A DNA stretch of 58,232 nt from Thermoplasmatota archaeon (GTDB taxonomy: Archaea > Thermoplasmatota > Thermoplasmata > Thermoplasmatales > Thermoplasmataceae): positions 1 through 58,232 of the forward strand of contig JAMCUL010000024.1 in assembly GCA_023381355.1 (NCBI GenBank), written 5' to 3'. The notes beneath the pieces were generated by a model that saw nothing but the letters and a program-made list of their open reading frames with translations, was not told where the DNA came from and did no database searches. This document shows, in pieces, positions 16,234 to 24,850 of this stretch (positions within the stretch are counted from its first letter, which is position 1; each line of letters starts with the position of its first letter). A program made the translations under genes and the position numbers.

Positions 16234-17010
16234 TCAGAAACGCTTCCCCATGATTATACGCCTGATCATGCTCTCCCCGTATCCCATAATTCCTGCGGAA
16301 GCCCGTATGAGCCATGTTATTGATATATCACCCGGCGAGACGTAATCCCTTTTAAGTTCGTTCCAGATCTGCCTGTTCTTGCTCTTAAGCTGTTCCCTTC
16401 CATAACCATTCCAGAATCCCTGCCTCACAAAACTCCTCAGGTCTGCCCTTGCATTGTGGGTTACCACGCAATCCCTGGATTCTTTTGCCCTGTAACCTTC
16501 CCGCAGGATGCGTATATTCAGATCTATATCCTCGGCGGTCACAAAGTCAGGGTCAAATCCTCCAACATTCATGAATACGTCCCGTCTAATACCCATATTC
16601 ATTGATGGAAGTGTTACCTCAAAACCCCTGTAAAATATCTTCACCCTGTCCAGTGATCCATATTTCATATTCCCTGTATTTCTGGTGAACCCGCACACAA
16701 GATCATTTTCCATGAGATTTTTGAGCATGCATTCAACCCATCCGGAATCAGGTCTCGCATCTCCATCTGTGAACAGCACAAAGGACGATTGAGACATCGA
16801 TACACCTATGTTTCTTCCCTCACCCCTGCCACATTTTTTCCTGATCAGGGTAACATTCCTGTCCCGGAATTTTCCAATTATATCAGGTGTGCCATCCGTA
16901 CTTCCCCCATCAACTATTATTATGCCACAGGGATGCGTCTGGGAAAGTAGTGAATTTATAAGATTCTCGATATTCCCTGCCTCGTTAAGAACTGTAACGA
17001 CAACATCCAC
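16234..17010 (-). CDS. Family 2 glycosyltransferase
   Basis: This 258-residue GT-A fold glycosyltransferase starts MDVVVTVLNEAGNIENLI. It carries the nucleotide-sugar binding pattern IIVDGGSTDGTPD and the metal-binding DXD-like FTDGDARPDSGW. A later acidic motif, VTAEDIDLNIRILREG, matches the catalytic ED region of GT2 enzymes. There are no clear membrane helices; it probably works at the inner membrane face. Donor and acceptor are unknown; glycosylation of surface proteins such as the neighbouring 17706-19517 product is plausible. The small zinc protein gene ends 11 bp upstream. Confidence 0.85.
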   Translation of the reverse strand: MDVVVTVLNEAGNIENLINSLLSQTHPCGIIIVDGGSTDGTPDIIGKFRDRNVTLIRKKCGRGEGRNIGVSMSQSSFVLFTDGDARPDSGWVECMLKNLMENDLVCGFTRNTGNMKYGSLDRVKIFYRGFEVTLPSMNMGIRRDVFMNVGGFDPDFVTAEDIDLNIRILREGYRAKESRDCVVTHNARADLRSFVRQGFWNGYGREQLKSKNRQIWNELKRDYVSPGDISITWLIRASAGIMGYGESMIRRIIMGKRF

Positions 17011-17021
17011 TTTTTCAGAGT

Positions 17022-17213
17022 TCAGACCCAGTCAGCTCTCCTCACTTCTCTCTCTTTCTTGGTTTCCTTCTTGTATTTCTTGTAATGCTCCCTGCACAGG
17101 TGTACTTTTGTGAGCTTTGAATCAAAGGTGAAAACCTTTGAGGCAAGATCCGCAGGAACAGTTTGATAACTCTCATTTTTGCAGTCCTTTACGTCACATA
17201 TTTTTTCTGACAT
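17022..17213 (-). CDS. Small zinc-finger-like protein next to RNase P RNA
   Basis: This 63-residue basic protein has a compact zinc site, C-X4-C near the N-terminus (ICDVKDC) and HLCREHY, and a lysine-rich tail (HYKKYKKETKKEREV). The ATG at 17213 is chosen because the longer frame upstream runs into rnpB, and a TATA-like TATTATGTATAAG lies just before it. It lies 37 bp downstream of rnpB on the same strand and 11 bp before the glycosyltransferase. The composition suggests nucleic-acid binding, but the function is unknown. Confidence 0.7.
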   Translation of the reverse strand: MSEKICDVKDCKNESYQTVPADLASKVFTFDSKLTKVHLCREHYKKYKKETKKEREVRRADWV

Positions 17214-17250
17214 GCTTATACATAATATGAAGTTGTAAAAATAATTTCCT

Positions 17251-17584
17251 AAATGGGGAATGCCCGGAGTAAGCCCCCTTCTGTTCACCTGCCTGAGCAG
17301 GATGGCAGCATTCAACTTTCGCCCTCAAGGGACTCCGTCCTACCCGGCCCTCCGGATGGCATCACAGGGCCCGTTTGGACTTTCTCCAGCCAGGTCGGTT
17401 GTCCCATCGCCACCCTCCTGAACGTCATCCCTTCGGAATCATTCTTTGAGGAGGAGCGTATCATTTCTTTTACCGTAGCCTTCCCTCTCGGGAAATGGAC
17501 CTAGAGTCCAATGGCACCCATCTCTGGAGGGGGGACTTTCCTCACTCTTTCGAGCGTAAGCTGCCCTCGAGCTTTCCCCATCCT
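17251..17584 (-). ncRNA. rnpB: RNase P RNA (archaeal type A)
   Basis: On the minus strand this 334-nt RNA shows the universal conserved regions of RNase P RNA. CR-I is GAGGAAAGTCC near 17533-17543, and CR-V is ACAGAAGGGGGCTTACTCC near 17266-17283. The two ends pair as helix P1 (GGATGGGGAA with TTCCCCATTT). It is the catalytic RNA that matures tRNA 5' ends. GC content is clearly higher than in the surrounding genes, as expected for a structured RNA in a thermoacidophile. Ends are set from P1 and are accurate to a few bases. Confidence 0.93.
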
Positions 17585-17705
17585 TTCGTATCAGTTTCTT
17601 CCTAATTAAGATAGTTGTCAATGTATGAAGTCGTATTTTACAGTGAAAATGCGTACCATTTCATTGTACCATAATTTAGTTAATATATACTGCACTCTTT
17701 CTCTT

Positions 17706-19517
17706 ATGAGTAAAACTATAATTGCTATAATAGCGGTTACGGTGCTGCTCATGAGTGGGAGTGCATTTGCATTTTCCAATGCAGGAACCTCGGCCTCCTC
17801 TTCACTTTCAGTGAAGACGGTGGATGGGTTCACCCTCTCATACAGCAGCACCTCAGGATTCGTGAATAACGTAAGTTATGCCACTGGGAGCGGTAATGTT
17901 ACAGTAAGCAATTCCATATACGTGAATGGAACGGCATCACTGAGCAGCATGATGAAAGGTTATCAATTCAGTTTTGATAACGGCAATGTTTTTGTGTATG
18001 GCAACGAGATGCCTCGAGCTGTATCCATTGTAACATCTGGTTCAGCATCAAGCCCGGCAAACATGAAGGTCAACCTAAATGAGAAGGCCACAAAGGTCAG
18101 TGCAGGATTCCAGGTCAAGGCGTCTTCAGATTCAAACCTTGGAGGACTCAGCTTCAGCACATTCGTTGGCGTACACATGAATGAATATGTCATAGAGAAT
18201 GCAAACTTCAGTGGGTTTTTTATGACTGACGGTATCGTCACAATTTCAAACTCCGGTCAGACCCTGTCGATAGAGCAGAACACATCAACCCAGATGATGT
18301 CGTACATGCCACTTGTATCAATATTTGTCACATCCGGAAACCTGAAAAACCTGATAAATGAGTACGAGAAGAACAGGGTTTCAGAAAAGTTCACATACAG
18401 TGCAAGTACAGGAAATGTAACAGGCAGGAACGTTGCATTCAACTTTAACACAACAACTGGGACACTCACTAATCTAAAGATAATGAGATCAGGTACCATG
18501 AACGAACTGATATCCTCAATGAATGTGTCAGGAAATGGAAAGATAGGCCAGGGGACAAATATTCCAAACTTCCAGCTTGGCGCAGTCCAGACATTCGGTT
18601 CATTGTTCCTGTATGCAAACTCCAGCTTCATCCTGAATGTCCATGACAACCCTGTTGCCCAGGGAACTCTTGTCATTGACAATGCTACCGCTACAATTGT
18701 AGCACCCAGCGGATCGAACCTCACATATTTTGCAACAGGAAATGTGAATCTGAAGGTTAACGCATCGATGGTTTCATCCAACACCGACATACAGGAAAAA
18801 GCAGTGTTCGGATTCGACCATAGTTTCTCCACCGGGACTGCAGCGGTCAGAATAGTGACTCCTTCAAACCAGACTGAATTCCTGATGATTGATGGAGGAA
18901 CTCTTAAAGTTACTGGAAACACAATAAAGGTGAACAGCACAGGAGCAGCGATGATACATTTCGTTTCACCCCCTGGACTCAGTAACCTTGGGAAGTACAG
19001 GGCCTCAATAGAGGATGCCATATCTCACGGGAAGATTGCCGCCCAGATGATAATAAACGGTTCAACTGAATTCGGCAACTTCACGGTGGGATTCAACTCT
19101 TCTGTCCATTCAAATGTCAGCCAGATCAGCCACGGAAAGGTAACGCTTACATTCTCCGCAACTGCAGGCCATCACACCGGAACTGATGTTGCAATATTCC
19201 TGTCAAAGCAGTTCCTCAACGGCTCAACACAGGTATATCTGAAATTTGACGGCAGTATCGTGACAGTCACCTCAATGAGTGACATACTGAATGTCACCAG
19301 CACAACAAATGCCTCCTTCGCTGTCTATACCGAGAACTCCGGAGATCTCCTGATACTGCACATACCTCACTTCTCAAACCACACCGTTGAGATAAGCACC
19401 ACACCGTTTACCTCGAGCCCTGTAACCGGCAATCTGAATGAATATGTTACAATAGGAGCCCTTATTGTCGCCGTTGTTGTGATAGTGGGAGTTGCATACT
19501 TCATAAGGAAGAAGTAG
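17706..19517 (+). CDS. Large cell-surface protein with C-terminal membrane anchor
   Basis: This 603-residue secreted protein has an N-terminal signal sequence (SKTIIAIIAVTVLLMSGSAFAF), a long beta-rich external region dominated by Ser, Thr, Asn, Gly and Val with many N-X-S/T sequons, and a C-terminal helix (TIGALIVAVVVIVGVAYF) with an IRKK stop-transfer tail. ATG 17706 is chosen because a TATA-like TTAATATATAC lies about 30 bp upstream and the signal begins there. It may be a surface-layer-type or adhesion glycoprotein; no enzyme motif is seen. It is monocistronic and divergent from rnpB. Confidence 0.8.
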   Translation: MSKTIIAIIAVTVLLMSGSAFAFSNAGTSASSSLSVKTVDGFTLSYSSTSGFVNNVSYATGSGNVTVSNSIYVNGTASLSSMMKGYQFSFDNGNVFVYGNEMPRAVSIVTSGSASSPANMKVNLNEKATKVSAGFQVKASSDSNLGGLSFSTFVGVHMNEYVIENANFSGFFMTDGIVTISNSGQTLSIEQNTSTQMMSYMPLVSIFVTSGNLKNLINEYEKNRVSEKFTYSASTGNVTGRNVAFNFNTTTGTLTNLKIMRSGTMNELISSMNVSGNGKIGQGTNIPNFQLGAVQTFGSLFLYANSSFILNVHDNPVAQGTLVIDNATATIVAPSGSNLTYFATGNVNLKVNASMVSSNTDIQEKAVFGFDHSFSTGTAAVRIVTPSNQTEFLMIDGGTLKVTGNTIKVNSTGAAMIHFVSPPGLSNLGKYRASIEDAISHGKIAAQMIINGSTEFGNFTVGFNSSVHSNVSQISHGKVTLTFSATAGHHTGTDVAIFLSKQFLNGSTQVYLKFDGSIVTVTSMSDILNVTSTTNASFAVYTENSGDLLILHIPHFSNHTVEISTTPFTSSPVTGNLNEYVTIGALIVAVVVIVGVAYFIRKK

Positions 19518-19748
19518 GCAAAATCCATTTTTTTAAATCTTTTATCCTTAAAACTCTAAATTTTTTGAAACAATCAAGAATCCCTGTCATTATACTTATA
19601 CTGGTGATCAATTTTCTGTTGGCTCCTCATGCTTTCAGGTAATTTTTTCTGGCGATGGATATTCGATTGATATTAGTTTCGTGAGAATTCAATTAATGGC
19701 AGGTTATTTCGAGCACAGGCCCCATCACGGTTGTTCCCCTGGTTACTT

Positions 19749-20441
19749 CTAAAACCTTGCCTGTCTCCCGTATGATCTTGACGTTATTATTTCAGCTGCC
19801 TTCTCCGGGAGATAAACGATATCGTTTTTGTGAAGGTAGAAGTCTCCCATGGAAGTTGCCACAGGAAGATATTCCACGGTTATTGTGACAGGAACCATTG
19901 GTTCCACCATGTCTTGCACAGCCTTTTCCTTCTCAGAGTCCCCTTCACTGCCCTTTTCCTCACTGGTTACAGTTTTCTTATTTTCCTGCTGAACCACAGT
20001 TTCAAGAGCCTCCTCAAGATCCTCTTCCTTCGCAGGTTTGATGATTTTTCCAAAGTAATCCTGCATCTGATTGTGCATGTTCATGATAAACAGCTTCTCC
20101 TCCGGAGTAAGCTTCTCGAGAACGGTAGAGCCTATTTCGAAAAGTGAATCCCTGAGAATCTTTTCATATCTTTTCAGCAGAAAATTCCTGAGATTCTTCT
20201 CCATCATGTCCTTCTTATCCATGATTTTTCGGTACAGATCTATCTTCTCCGGGGAGATGTTTGCCCCTGCCATCTGATCAAGGGATTCCATCGCTTCCTT
20301 TACCTGCTCATAAAAATTTCCCTTTATCTTCTGTATCTGGACACTGGCAGACTCCTGACGGTAATAATCCCTGATTTCCCTTGAAATCCTGTCAATTTCC
20401 GCAACCGTCAGAGTCATAAGGGTTACATACAATTTTGGCAT
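19749..20441 (-). CDS. GINS complex subunit (archaeal Gins51-type)
   Basis: This is a probable GINS protein, part of the replicative helicase complex with MCM and GAN/Cdc45. The 230-residue product has an alpha-helical A domain (about residues 1-135), a Glu/Lys-rich linker (about 140-180) and a small beta-rich B domain ending FYLHKNDIVYLPEKAAEIIT. The A-then-B order is that of Gins51 (Sld5/Psf1 type). No second GINS gene is in the window. An alternative ATG lies at 20417. A TatD-type gene follows downstream on the same strand. Confidence 0.72.
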   Translation of the reverse strand: MPKLYVTLMTLTVAEIDRISREIRDYYRQESASVQIQKIKGNFYEQVKEAMESLDQMAGANISPEKIDLYRKIMDKKDMMEKNLRNFLLKRYEKILRDSLFEIGSTVLEKLTPEEKLFIMNMHNQMQDYFGKIIKPAKEEDLEEALETVVQQENKKTVTSEEKGSEGDSEKEKAVQDMVEPMVPVTITVEYLPVATSMGDFYLHKNDIVYLPEKAAEIITSRSYGRQARF

Positions 20442-20496
20442 AAAAAGAATGGTTTATTTTTAATAATCAATGTGAGATAATGTTACTGAATGCCTT

Positions 20497-21327
20497 CTAA
20501 CTGAAATTTTCCTCACCAAAGAGCAGGTCGGGTATCTTTGTGAAAGCCCAGTCCAGTATATCCTGGCCCTTTTCTCCAAATTCCTGTTTGATCCAGATGG
20601 CCCGTTTTGGCACTGAATCAGGCGGGAGGAACATGTCAGGTTTTTCCGGGTTATCTATAAAGTCAGTCTCCATAAGAAAATAGTTTCCAGAACCTATAGC
20701 ACTCCTGAGATCAGTCCTTGTAGCGGGTATGGACATTCTGACAGAGGATTCCCTTAAGAGATTCTCAGGTCTTGCATGATGCTTTACGACCATCCCGTCC
20801 TTCATTCCAGAATCCCTGATTCTTTTCTCCAGATCTCTGAGAGCTGAATCATCAAGGTCTTCAGTATGCAGGATTGCGGGTACCCCAGAATCCTTGCACA
20901 ATGAAAAAGCATAGTCCAGTATTTCGTTTGATTTTTCCAGGACTTCAGGTTTTACAGTAAAATGTGGCCTCCCAATCTCTCCCACTGCATTTGCCTTTCC
21001 CATATCGCATAACCTTGCTGCCCTTACCATCCCCTCCCTTACAATCTTTTCAGATGTGGTGATGTCTTTTGAAAGATTCATGATATCGAGGGGATATGGG
21101 CCAATCGTAACAACAACATCCAGATCTAGGTCTCTGCGTATCTTTTCAGCCATTGAAATCGTTCTCTGGTACAGTGTCTCATAATATGATGAAACAGGAA
21201 TGGAATAATCCGGGAGGTTTGTGAGATTTATTGCTGTTCCCCCGGCCTTTTTGAATCTCCGCGCACTTTCAAGGAAATTACCACCATAATTGAGGTGAAA
21301 ATGATTGTCAAAAATCCTATCCATCAT
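20497..21327 (-). CDS. TatD-like metal-dependent hydrolase
   Basis: This 276-residue amidohydrolase-fold protein is of the TatD type. Metal-binding residues are visible as HFH in FDNHFHLNYGG, Glu in NAVGEIGRPHF, His in AILHTEDLD, His in VVKHHARPEN, and Asp in LMETDFIDNP. TatD proteins are often metal-dependent nucleases, but the substrate here is not determinable. Its start abuts the stop of the upstream nreA gene (1 bp between), so the two are co-transcribed, linking it by context to DNA repair. Confidence 0.8.
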   Translation of the reverse strand: MMDRIFDNHFHLNYGGNFLESARRFKKAGGTAINLTNLPDYSIPVSSYYETLYQRTISMAEKIRRDLDLDVVVTIGPYPLDIMNLSKDITTSEKIVREGMVRAARLCDMGKANAVGEIGRPHFTVKPEVLEKSNEILDYAFSLCKDSGVPAILHTEDLDDSALRDLEKRIRDSGMKDGMVVKHHARPENLLRESSVRMSIPATRTDLRSAIGSGNYFLMETDFIDNPEKPDMFLPPDSVPKRAIWIKQEFGEKGQDILDWAFTKIPDLLFGEENFS

Positions 21328-21328
21328 A

Positions 21329-22513
21329 TTAAAAATCCTCCAGTCTCTTCTGGAATATGGATTCCCTTATTATCCTTGACATTGAAAAACCATCTGGAAT
21401 GACCGGCCGGCATTCCCTCAAAAGTTCTTCTACTGTTCTGAATTTTACCGGTCTTGTCTTCATTGCCTCCTCAACCGTCCTTCGTATTACCCATACACCA
21501 AGTGGTGAGTAGTACTCGCTTCCCACTGATCTCATCACGAGTATTCTGCACTGCTTTCCGATTCCATAAAGGTATCTTGATACGGAAAGCCTCGCTGCAT
21601 AGTAGGCTCCTGCTATGGAAGATGCATAGGATGTCCTGTTCCTGGAACCTTCATATTCCTGTGATATGTTGCCATCACCCCAGAGTGAGCCTTTGTTCCA
21701 TTTTTCGAGCATCTCAAACGAGAAACTCCCCGGGATGAGCACAATGTTGAAATTATTTCCAAGGAAGGAGGAACTGTACAGTTCTATGCTGTCAATCCAT
21801 TCATTATGTATCAGTGAATCCTTCATCCTCTTGAAAAGAATGTCGTCAATCGCGGTAATAGACCACTTTGTGGGTACCATTCTCCGTTCATTCCTGACAC
21901 CTATTACTCCAGCCGCAAGAACATTCTGCAAATAGGAAACTTCCATGTTTGAACTGTACAGATCCCATACTGCATCCCCCGCCCTTGCATATGGATCATT
22001 GTAGTAGTAGTCAACTTTTCCCGGTATTTTTGGATTGCTCTGTATCTTAAGGTTTTCCATAAGTGCAAGGGGCCCAACGGGAGTTTCAAAGAATGTCTCC
22101 TTTTTTCTCTGAATTTCTGCCATCTTCCCGTCAAAGGAAATTTCCACAGGTTTCACTGTTGACGAACTCTCCATCATGTTTTCCCTGATCCTTTCATCTA
22201 TCCTCTTTACATTCACCCTTTCTCCAGTTCTGTATACGTTGGAATGAATTGAAATGATTTTTTCCATGGTCAAATTGAATTTATCGCGTGAATAATCCCA
22301 GAAATCCCCCTGGAACAGTGCGGTTGGTCCTGCATATACAGACGGATAGCCGTATTCTCCAACAAATATTCCCGGTGGAGTCTCTGTTTCCACATGTCCT
22401 CTTATGATTCTCCTGGCAGGCATCATTGGCCTTATCTCATCCAGAATTGGGCATCTTCCAAGCCCGCACATGTTTTTTGTGCCCTTACACGAACTGCAGT
22501 ATGAAAACAACAT
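21329..22513 (-). CDS. nreA: DNA repair protein NreA (DUF650/DUF651)
   Basis: This 394-residue Nre-family protein, known from archaea and linked to repair of DNA damage, starts with a zinc-binding cysteine cluster (YCSSCKGTKNMCGLGRCPI). It then has the VGEYGYPSVYAGP and WDYSRDKF segments of the N-terminal DUF650 domain and MVPTKWSITAIDD in the DUF651 domain. The extreme C-terminus is QKRLEDF, which fits a PCNA-interacting motif (Q-X2-L-X2-F), as described for haloarchaeal NreA. It is co-transcribed with the TatD-like gene. Confidence 0.9.
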   Translation of the reverse strand: MLFSYCSSCKGTKNMCGLGRCPILDEIRPMMPARRIIRGHVETETPPGIFVGEYGYPSVYAGPTALFQGDFWDYSRDKFNLTMEKIISIHSNVYRTGERVNVKRIDERIRENMMESSSTVKPVEISFDGKMAEIQRKKETFFETPVGPLALMENLKIQSNPKIPGKVDYYYNDPYARAGDAVWDLYSSNMEVSYLQNVLAAGVIGVRNERRMVPTKWSITAIDDILFKRMKDSLIHNEWIDSIELYSSSFLGNNFNIVLIPGSFSFEMLEKWNKGSLWGDGNISQEYEGSRNRTSYASSIAGAYYAARLSVSRYLYGIGKQCRILVMRSVGSEYYSPLGVWVIRRTVEEAMKTRPVKFRTVEELLRECRPVIPDGFSMSRIIRESIFQKRLEDF

Positions 22514-22732
22514 GCTTGGATCAACTCTGTACTAATAATCCTATTGATCAATAGAACAGTGTTTTATCCACTGACATCTTTTCATCCCTGAATTGCGGGA
22601 AATCCAGATTTATCAACATGGCAGGATCTCTGGCCTCAATGCTTGAATCATTGTCTGGATTTGCACGCTATATTTGACTAAAAATTAGAAAAGGTTTATT
22701 ATGCTGAGAGATTAAGGGATAACGGTGATTAA

Positions 22733-23437
22733 ATGCAACAGGGACAAATGGCTTATGATAGAGCAATAACAGTTTTTTCACCAGACGGAAGACTGTTTCA
22801 GGTTGAATATGCAAGAGAGGCTGTTAAGAGGGGTTCAACAGCGCTCGGATTGAAGTATAAGGATGGAGTTCTTCTGATGTCAGAGAAAAGGCCAAGAAGC
22901 AAGCTCATGGAACAGAATGCAATGGAAAAAATTCAGCTCATTGATGATTATGTTGGCTGCGTCACATCAGGGCTTGGAGCAGATGCAAGAGTCCTTATTG
23001 ACTTTGCCAGGATTGTAACCCAGCAGGAGAAAGTAACCTATGGATCCTTGGTAAATGTGGAAAACCTTGTTAAGAAGGTTGCAGACCAGATGCAGCAGTA
23101 TACCCAGTATGGCGGAGTAAGACCATATGGTGTCTCAATAATATTTGCAGGAGTTGATCAGGTGGGCCCGAGACTCTTTGATTCTGATCCATCTGGAGTG
23201 ATAAATGAATACAAGGCCACGGCCATTGGATCAGGGAGAGACCAGGTTCTTACATTCTTTGAGAAGGAATACAGGGAAGATCTGGACGAGAAAGGGGCAA
23301 TAAAGCTCGGATTTAATGCACTGAAATCCTCGCTGGAAGAAGGCGCTGAAATGAGGACGCCTGAGGTTGCCTCAATTCACGCAGATGGCATATACAGGAT
23401 ACTTGCAAAGGAAGAAATTGACAAGATAATCTCCTGA
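22733..23437 (+). CDS. psmA: Proteasome subunit alpha
   Basis: This alpha subunit of the archaeal 20S proteasome forms the outer gate rings. The 234-residue protein has the diagnostic N-terminal signature [20 protein letters not shown], followed by [11 protein letters not shown] and [23 protein letters not shown] ribosome site precedes ATG 22733 and a TATA-like TTTATTATG lies upstream. The beta subunit is not in the window. The gene stands alone. Confidence 0.97.
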   Translation: MQQGQMAYDRAITVFSPDGRLFQVEYAREAVKRGSTALGLKYKDGVLLMSEKRPRSKLMEQNAMEKIQLIDDYVGCVTSGLGADARVLIDFARIVTQQEKVTYGSLVNVENLVKKVADQMQQYTQYGGVRPYGVSIIFAGVDQVGPRLFDSDPSGVINEYKATAIGSGRDQVLTFFEKEYREDLDEKGAIKLGFNALKSSLEEGAEMRTPEVASIHADGIYRILAKEEIDKIIS

Positions 23438-23476
23438 ACAACAAAAACTTTTAAACCAACTCACATTTTATGAAAT

Positions 23477-23881
23477 ATGAACGAACAGGATCTGATAAGA
23501 AATGTTCTCGTTGACGAGAAAAATATAGCTATTGTAGGACTGAGTGATAAAGAAGATCGTGACAGTTTCAGGGTCGCAAGATATCTTCTTGATCATGGTT
23601 ATAAAGTGATCCCGGTAAACCCATCCCTGGAAAATTGGAACGGCATAAAGGCGTATAAGAGTGTTCATGAAGCTGCAGAGGAAAACCGGATTGACGTTGT
23701 TGATATCTTCAGGAAATCTGAGGCTGTTCCAGAAATAGTGAAAGACTCCATAAGTGCAAAACCAAAAACCGTCTGGATGCAGATTGGTGTAAAAAGCGAT
23801 GAGGGAAGGAGGATGGCAGAGGAAAACGGCATAAAGGTAATTATGGACAGATGCATGATGGAAGAGCATAGAAAACTCTGA
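23477..23881 (+). CDS. CoA-binding domain protein (YccU type)
   Basis: This 134-residue Rossmann-fold CoA-binding protein is of the YccU/succinyl-CoA-synthetase-alpha-like type. It shows NIAIVGLSDKEDRDSFRVARYLLDHGY, VIPVNPSLENWNG, DVVDIFRKSEAVPEIV and VWMQIGVKSDEG, all standard family blocks. The C-terminus VIMDRCMMEEHRKL contains the conserved Asp-Arg-Cys. The biochemical role is unknown; it probably binds an acyl-CoA. The start is leaderless-like behind CTTTTAAACC. A tRNA gene begins directly after the stop, which implies a shared transcript. Confidence 0.88.
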   Translation: MNEQDLIRNVLVDEKNIAIVGLSDKEDRDSFRVARYLLDHGYKVIPVNPSLENWNGIKAYKSVHEAAEENRIDVVDIFRKSEAVPEIVKDSISAKPKTVWMQIGVKSDEGRRMAEENGIKVIMDRCMMEEHRKL

Positions 23882-23882
23882 A

Positions 23883-23965
23883 GTCGGGGTAGCCTAGCCT
23901 GGTAAGGCGGCAGATTCGAGATCTGCTGCTCTCGTAGCTCGGGAGTTCGAATCTCCCCCCCGGCG
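23883..23965 (+). tRNA. tRNA-Ser (anticodon CGA)
   Basis: This class II tRNA has a 7-bp acceptor stem (GTCGGGG with CCCCGGC), anticodon loop TTCGAGA giving CGA, a long variable arm, a T arm with GTTCGAATC, and G as the discriminator base as for archaeal serine tRNAs. CCA is not encoded. It starts one base after the stop codon of the CoA-binding gene. Confidence 0.93.
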
Positions 23966-24100
23966 TAATCCAGAACACTGAAAAATTATTGAACATTTCC
24001 AGAAAAATACGGTTATTTTTTTAAAGATTCAGAAACCCATGATCAACGCGATGCATTCCATTGATAGGTGCAATAACTCATGCGGTAAGACCGGAAGGGT

Positions 24101-24565
24101 TCATCTTGCTATCAGGACAGAGACTGGAGAATTTGCAGATACCCTTTCAGAGACGGACCCGAGGATGATGCCTTTCTTGAAACCATGTTTCTTGTTTCCC
24201 ATTATGACAAGATCCGGTTTCTCATTGTCTATGGCATGAAGTATCTCTTCAACGGGATTGCCCATTACAACGTCTCCATTGCATTTCTCTATATTGTGTT
24301 CCCTCTTTATATTTTCCACAACCTCATGAAGTCTTTTCCGGCTCTTCTCAAGCTCTTCCTCGTTATCCTCGAGATAGGAATCTGTCGCCCCGGTAAAATC
24401 TCCAACAGGTGTTGGAATTGGCCTGTATACATTTAAAATGAAGAGTTCACAGCCCTTTATTGCCCCGGTCAGGAAAAATGCCATGTCCAGAGCCTTCCTG
24501 GATTCCTCTGAAAAATCATATGAACAGAGAATTTTTTTAATCTTTACTTCTTCCATATTCCTCAC
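24101..24565 (-). CDS. Universal stress protein (UspA family)
   Basis: This 154-residue Usp-fold protein starts with KKILCSYDFSEESRKALDMAF (a beta strand and loop typical of UspA) and has PDLVIMGNKKHGFKKGIILGSVSERVSANSPVSVLI. The last segment contains the ATP-binding G-X2-G-X9-G-S pattern in slightly altered form (GNKKHG...GSVSERV). It is likely a nucleotide-binding stress response protein in the cytoplasm. It sits between two tRNA-Ser genes and is transcribed against them. Confidence 0.9.
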   Translation of the reverse strand: MRNMEEVKIKKILCSYDFSEESRKALDMAFFLTGAIKGCELFILNVYRPIPTPVGDFTGATDSYLEDNEEELEKSRKRLHEVVENIKREHNIEKCNGDVVMGNPVEEILHAIDNEKPDLVIMGNKKHGFKKGIILGSVSERVSANSPVSVLIAR

Positions 24566-24679
24566 TTTTTTATCATAACATTTACAGCAATAAATAGATT
24601 ACCTTACATATAAAGCCAATCATGGCTGAACAGTGAACATTCTAAAATGATAAATACAAAATAAGAATTAAGCGGATAA

Positions 24680-24762
24680 GCTGGGGTAGCCTAGCCTGGT
24701 AAGGCGCAGGTCTGGAAAGCCTGTGCTCTCGTAGCTCGGGAGTTCGAATCTCCCTCCCAGCG
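24680..24762 (+). tRNA. tRNA-Ser (anticodon GGA)
   Basis: This class II tRNA has acceptor GCTGGGG pairing with TCCCAGC, anticodon loop CTGGAAA giving GGA, a long variable arm identical to that of the tRNA-Ser at 23883, and discriminator G. A TATA-like TGATAAATAC at about 24646-24655 lies 25-30 bp upstream, so it has its own promoter. CCA is not encoded. Confidence 0.93.
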
Positions 24763-24831
24763 CTTTTATATAAGTTTGAAGATTTTTTAACCTGTTATCT
24801 ATATATTTTATATCTGTAAAAGTTATATCGC

Positions 24832-24845
24832 CATATCTGGATATG
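24832..24845. promoter_or_regulatory. Palindromic operator candidate for ArsR
   Basis: CATATC-TG-GATATG is a perfect inverted repeat with 6-base arms and a 2-base spacer, ending 5 bp before the arsR start. A TATA-like CTATATATTTTATAT lies at about 24799-24813. A repressor bound here would block transcription initiation. The site fits autoregulation by the encoded ArsR protein. Confidence 0.55.
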
Positions 24846-24850
24846 ATGAT

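Noticed and set aside
16103-16345. Plus-strand 80-residue frame
   Set aside because: It runs into the glycosyltransferase gene on the other strand and shows no recognisable motif or promoter.
17253-17621. Short frames on both strands across 17253-17621
   Set aside because: They lie mostly within the RNase P RNA gene, which explains the sequence fully.
18257-19021. Minus-strand 254-residue frame opposite the surface protein
   Set aside because: It is a shadow of the Ser/Thr-rich coding strand; no start signal and no family features.
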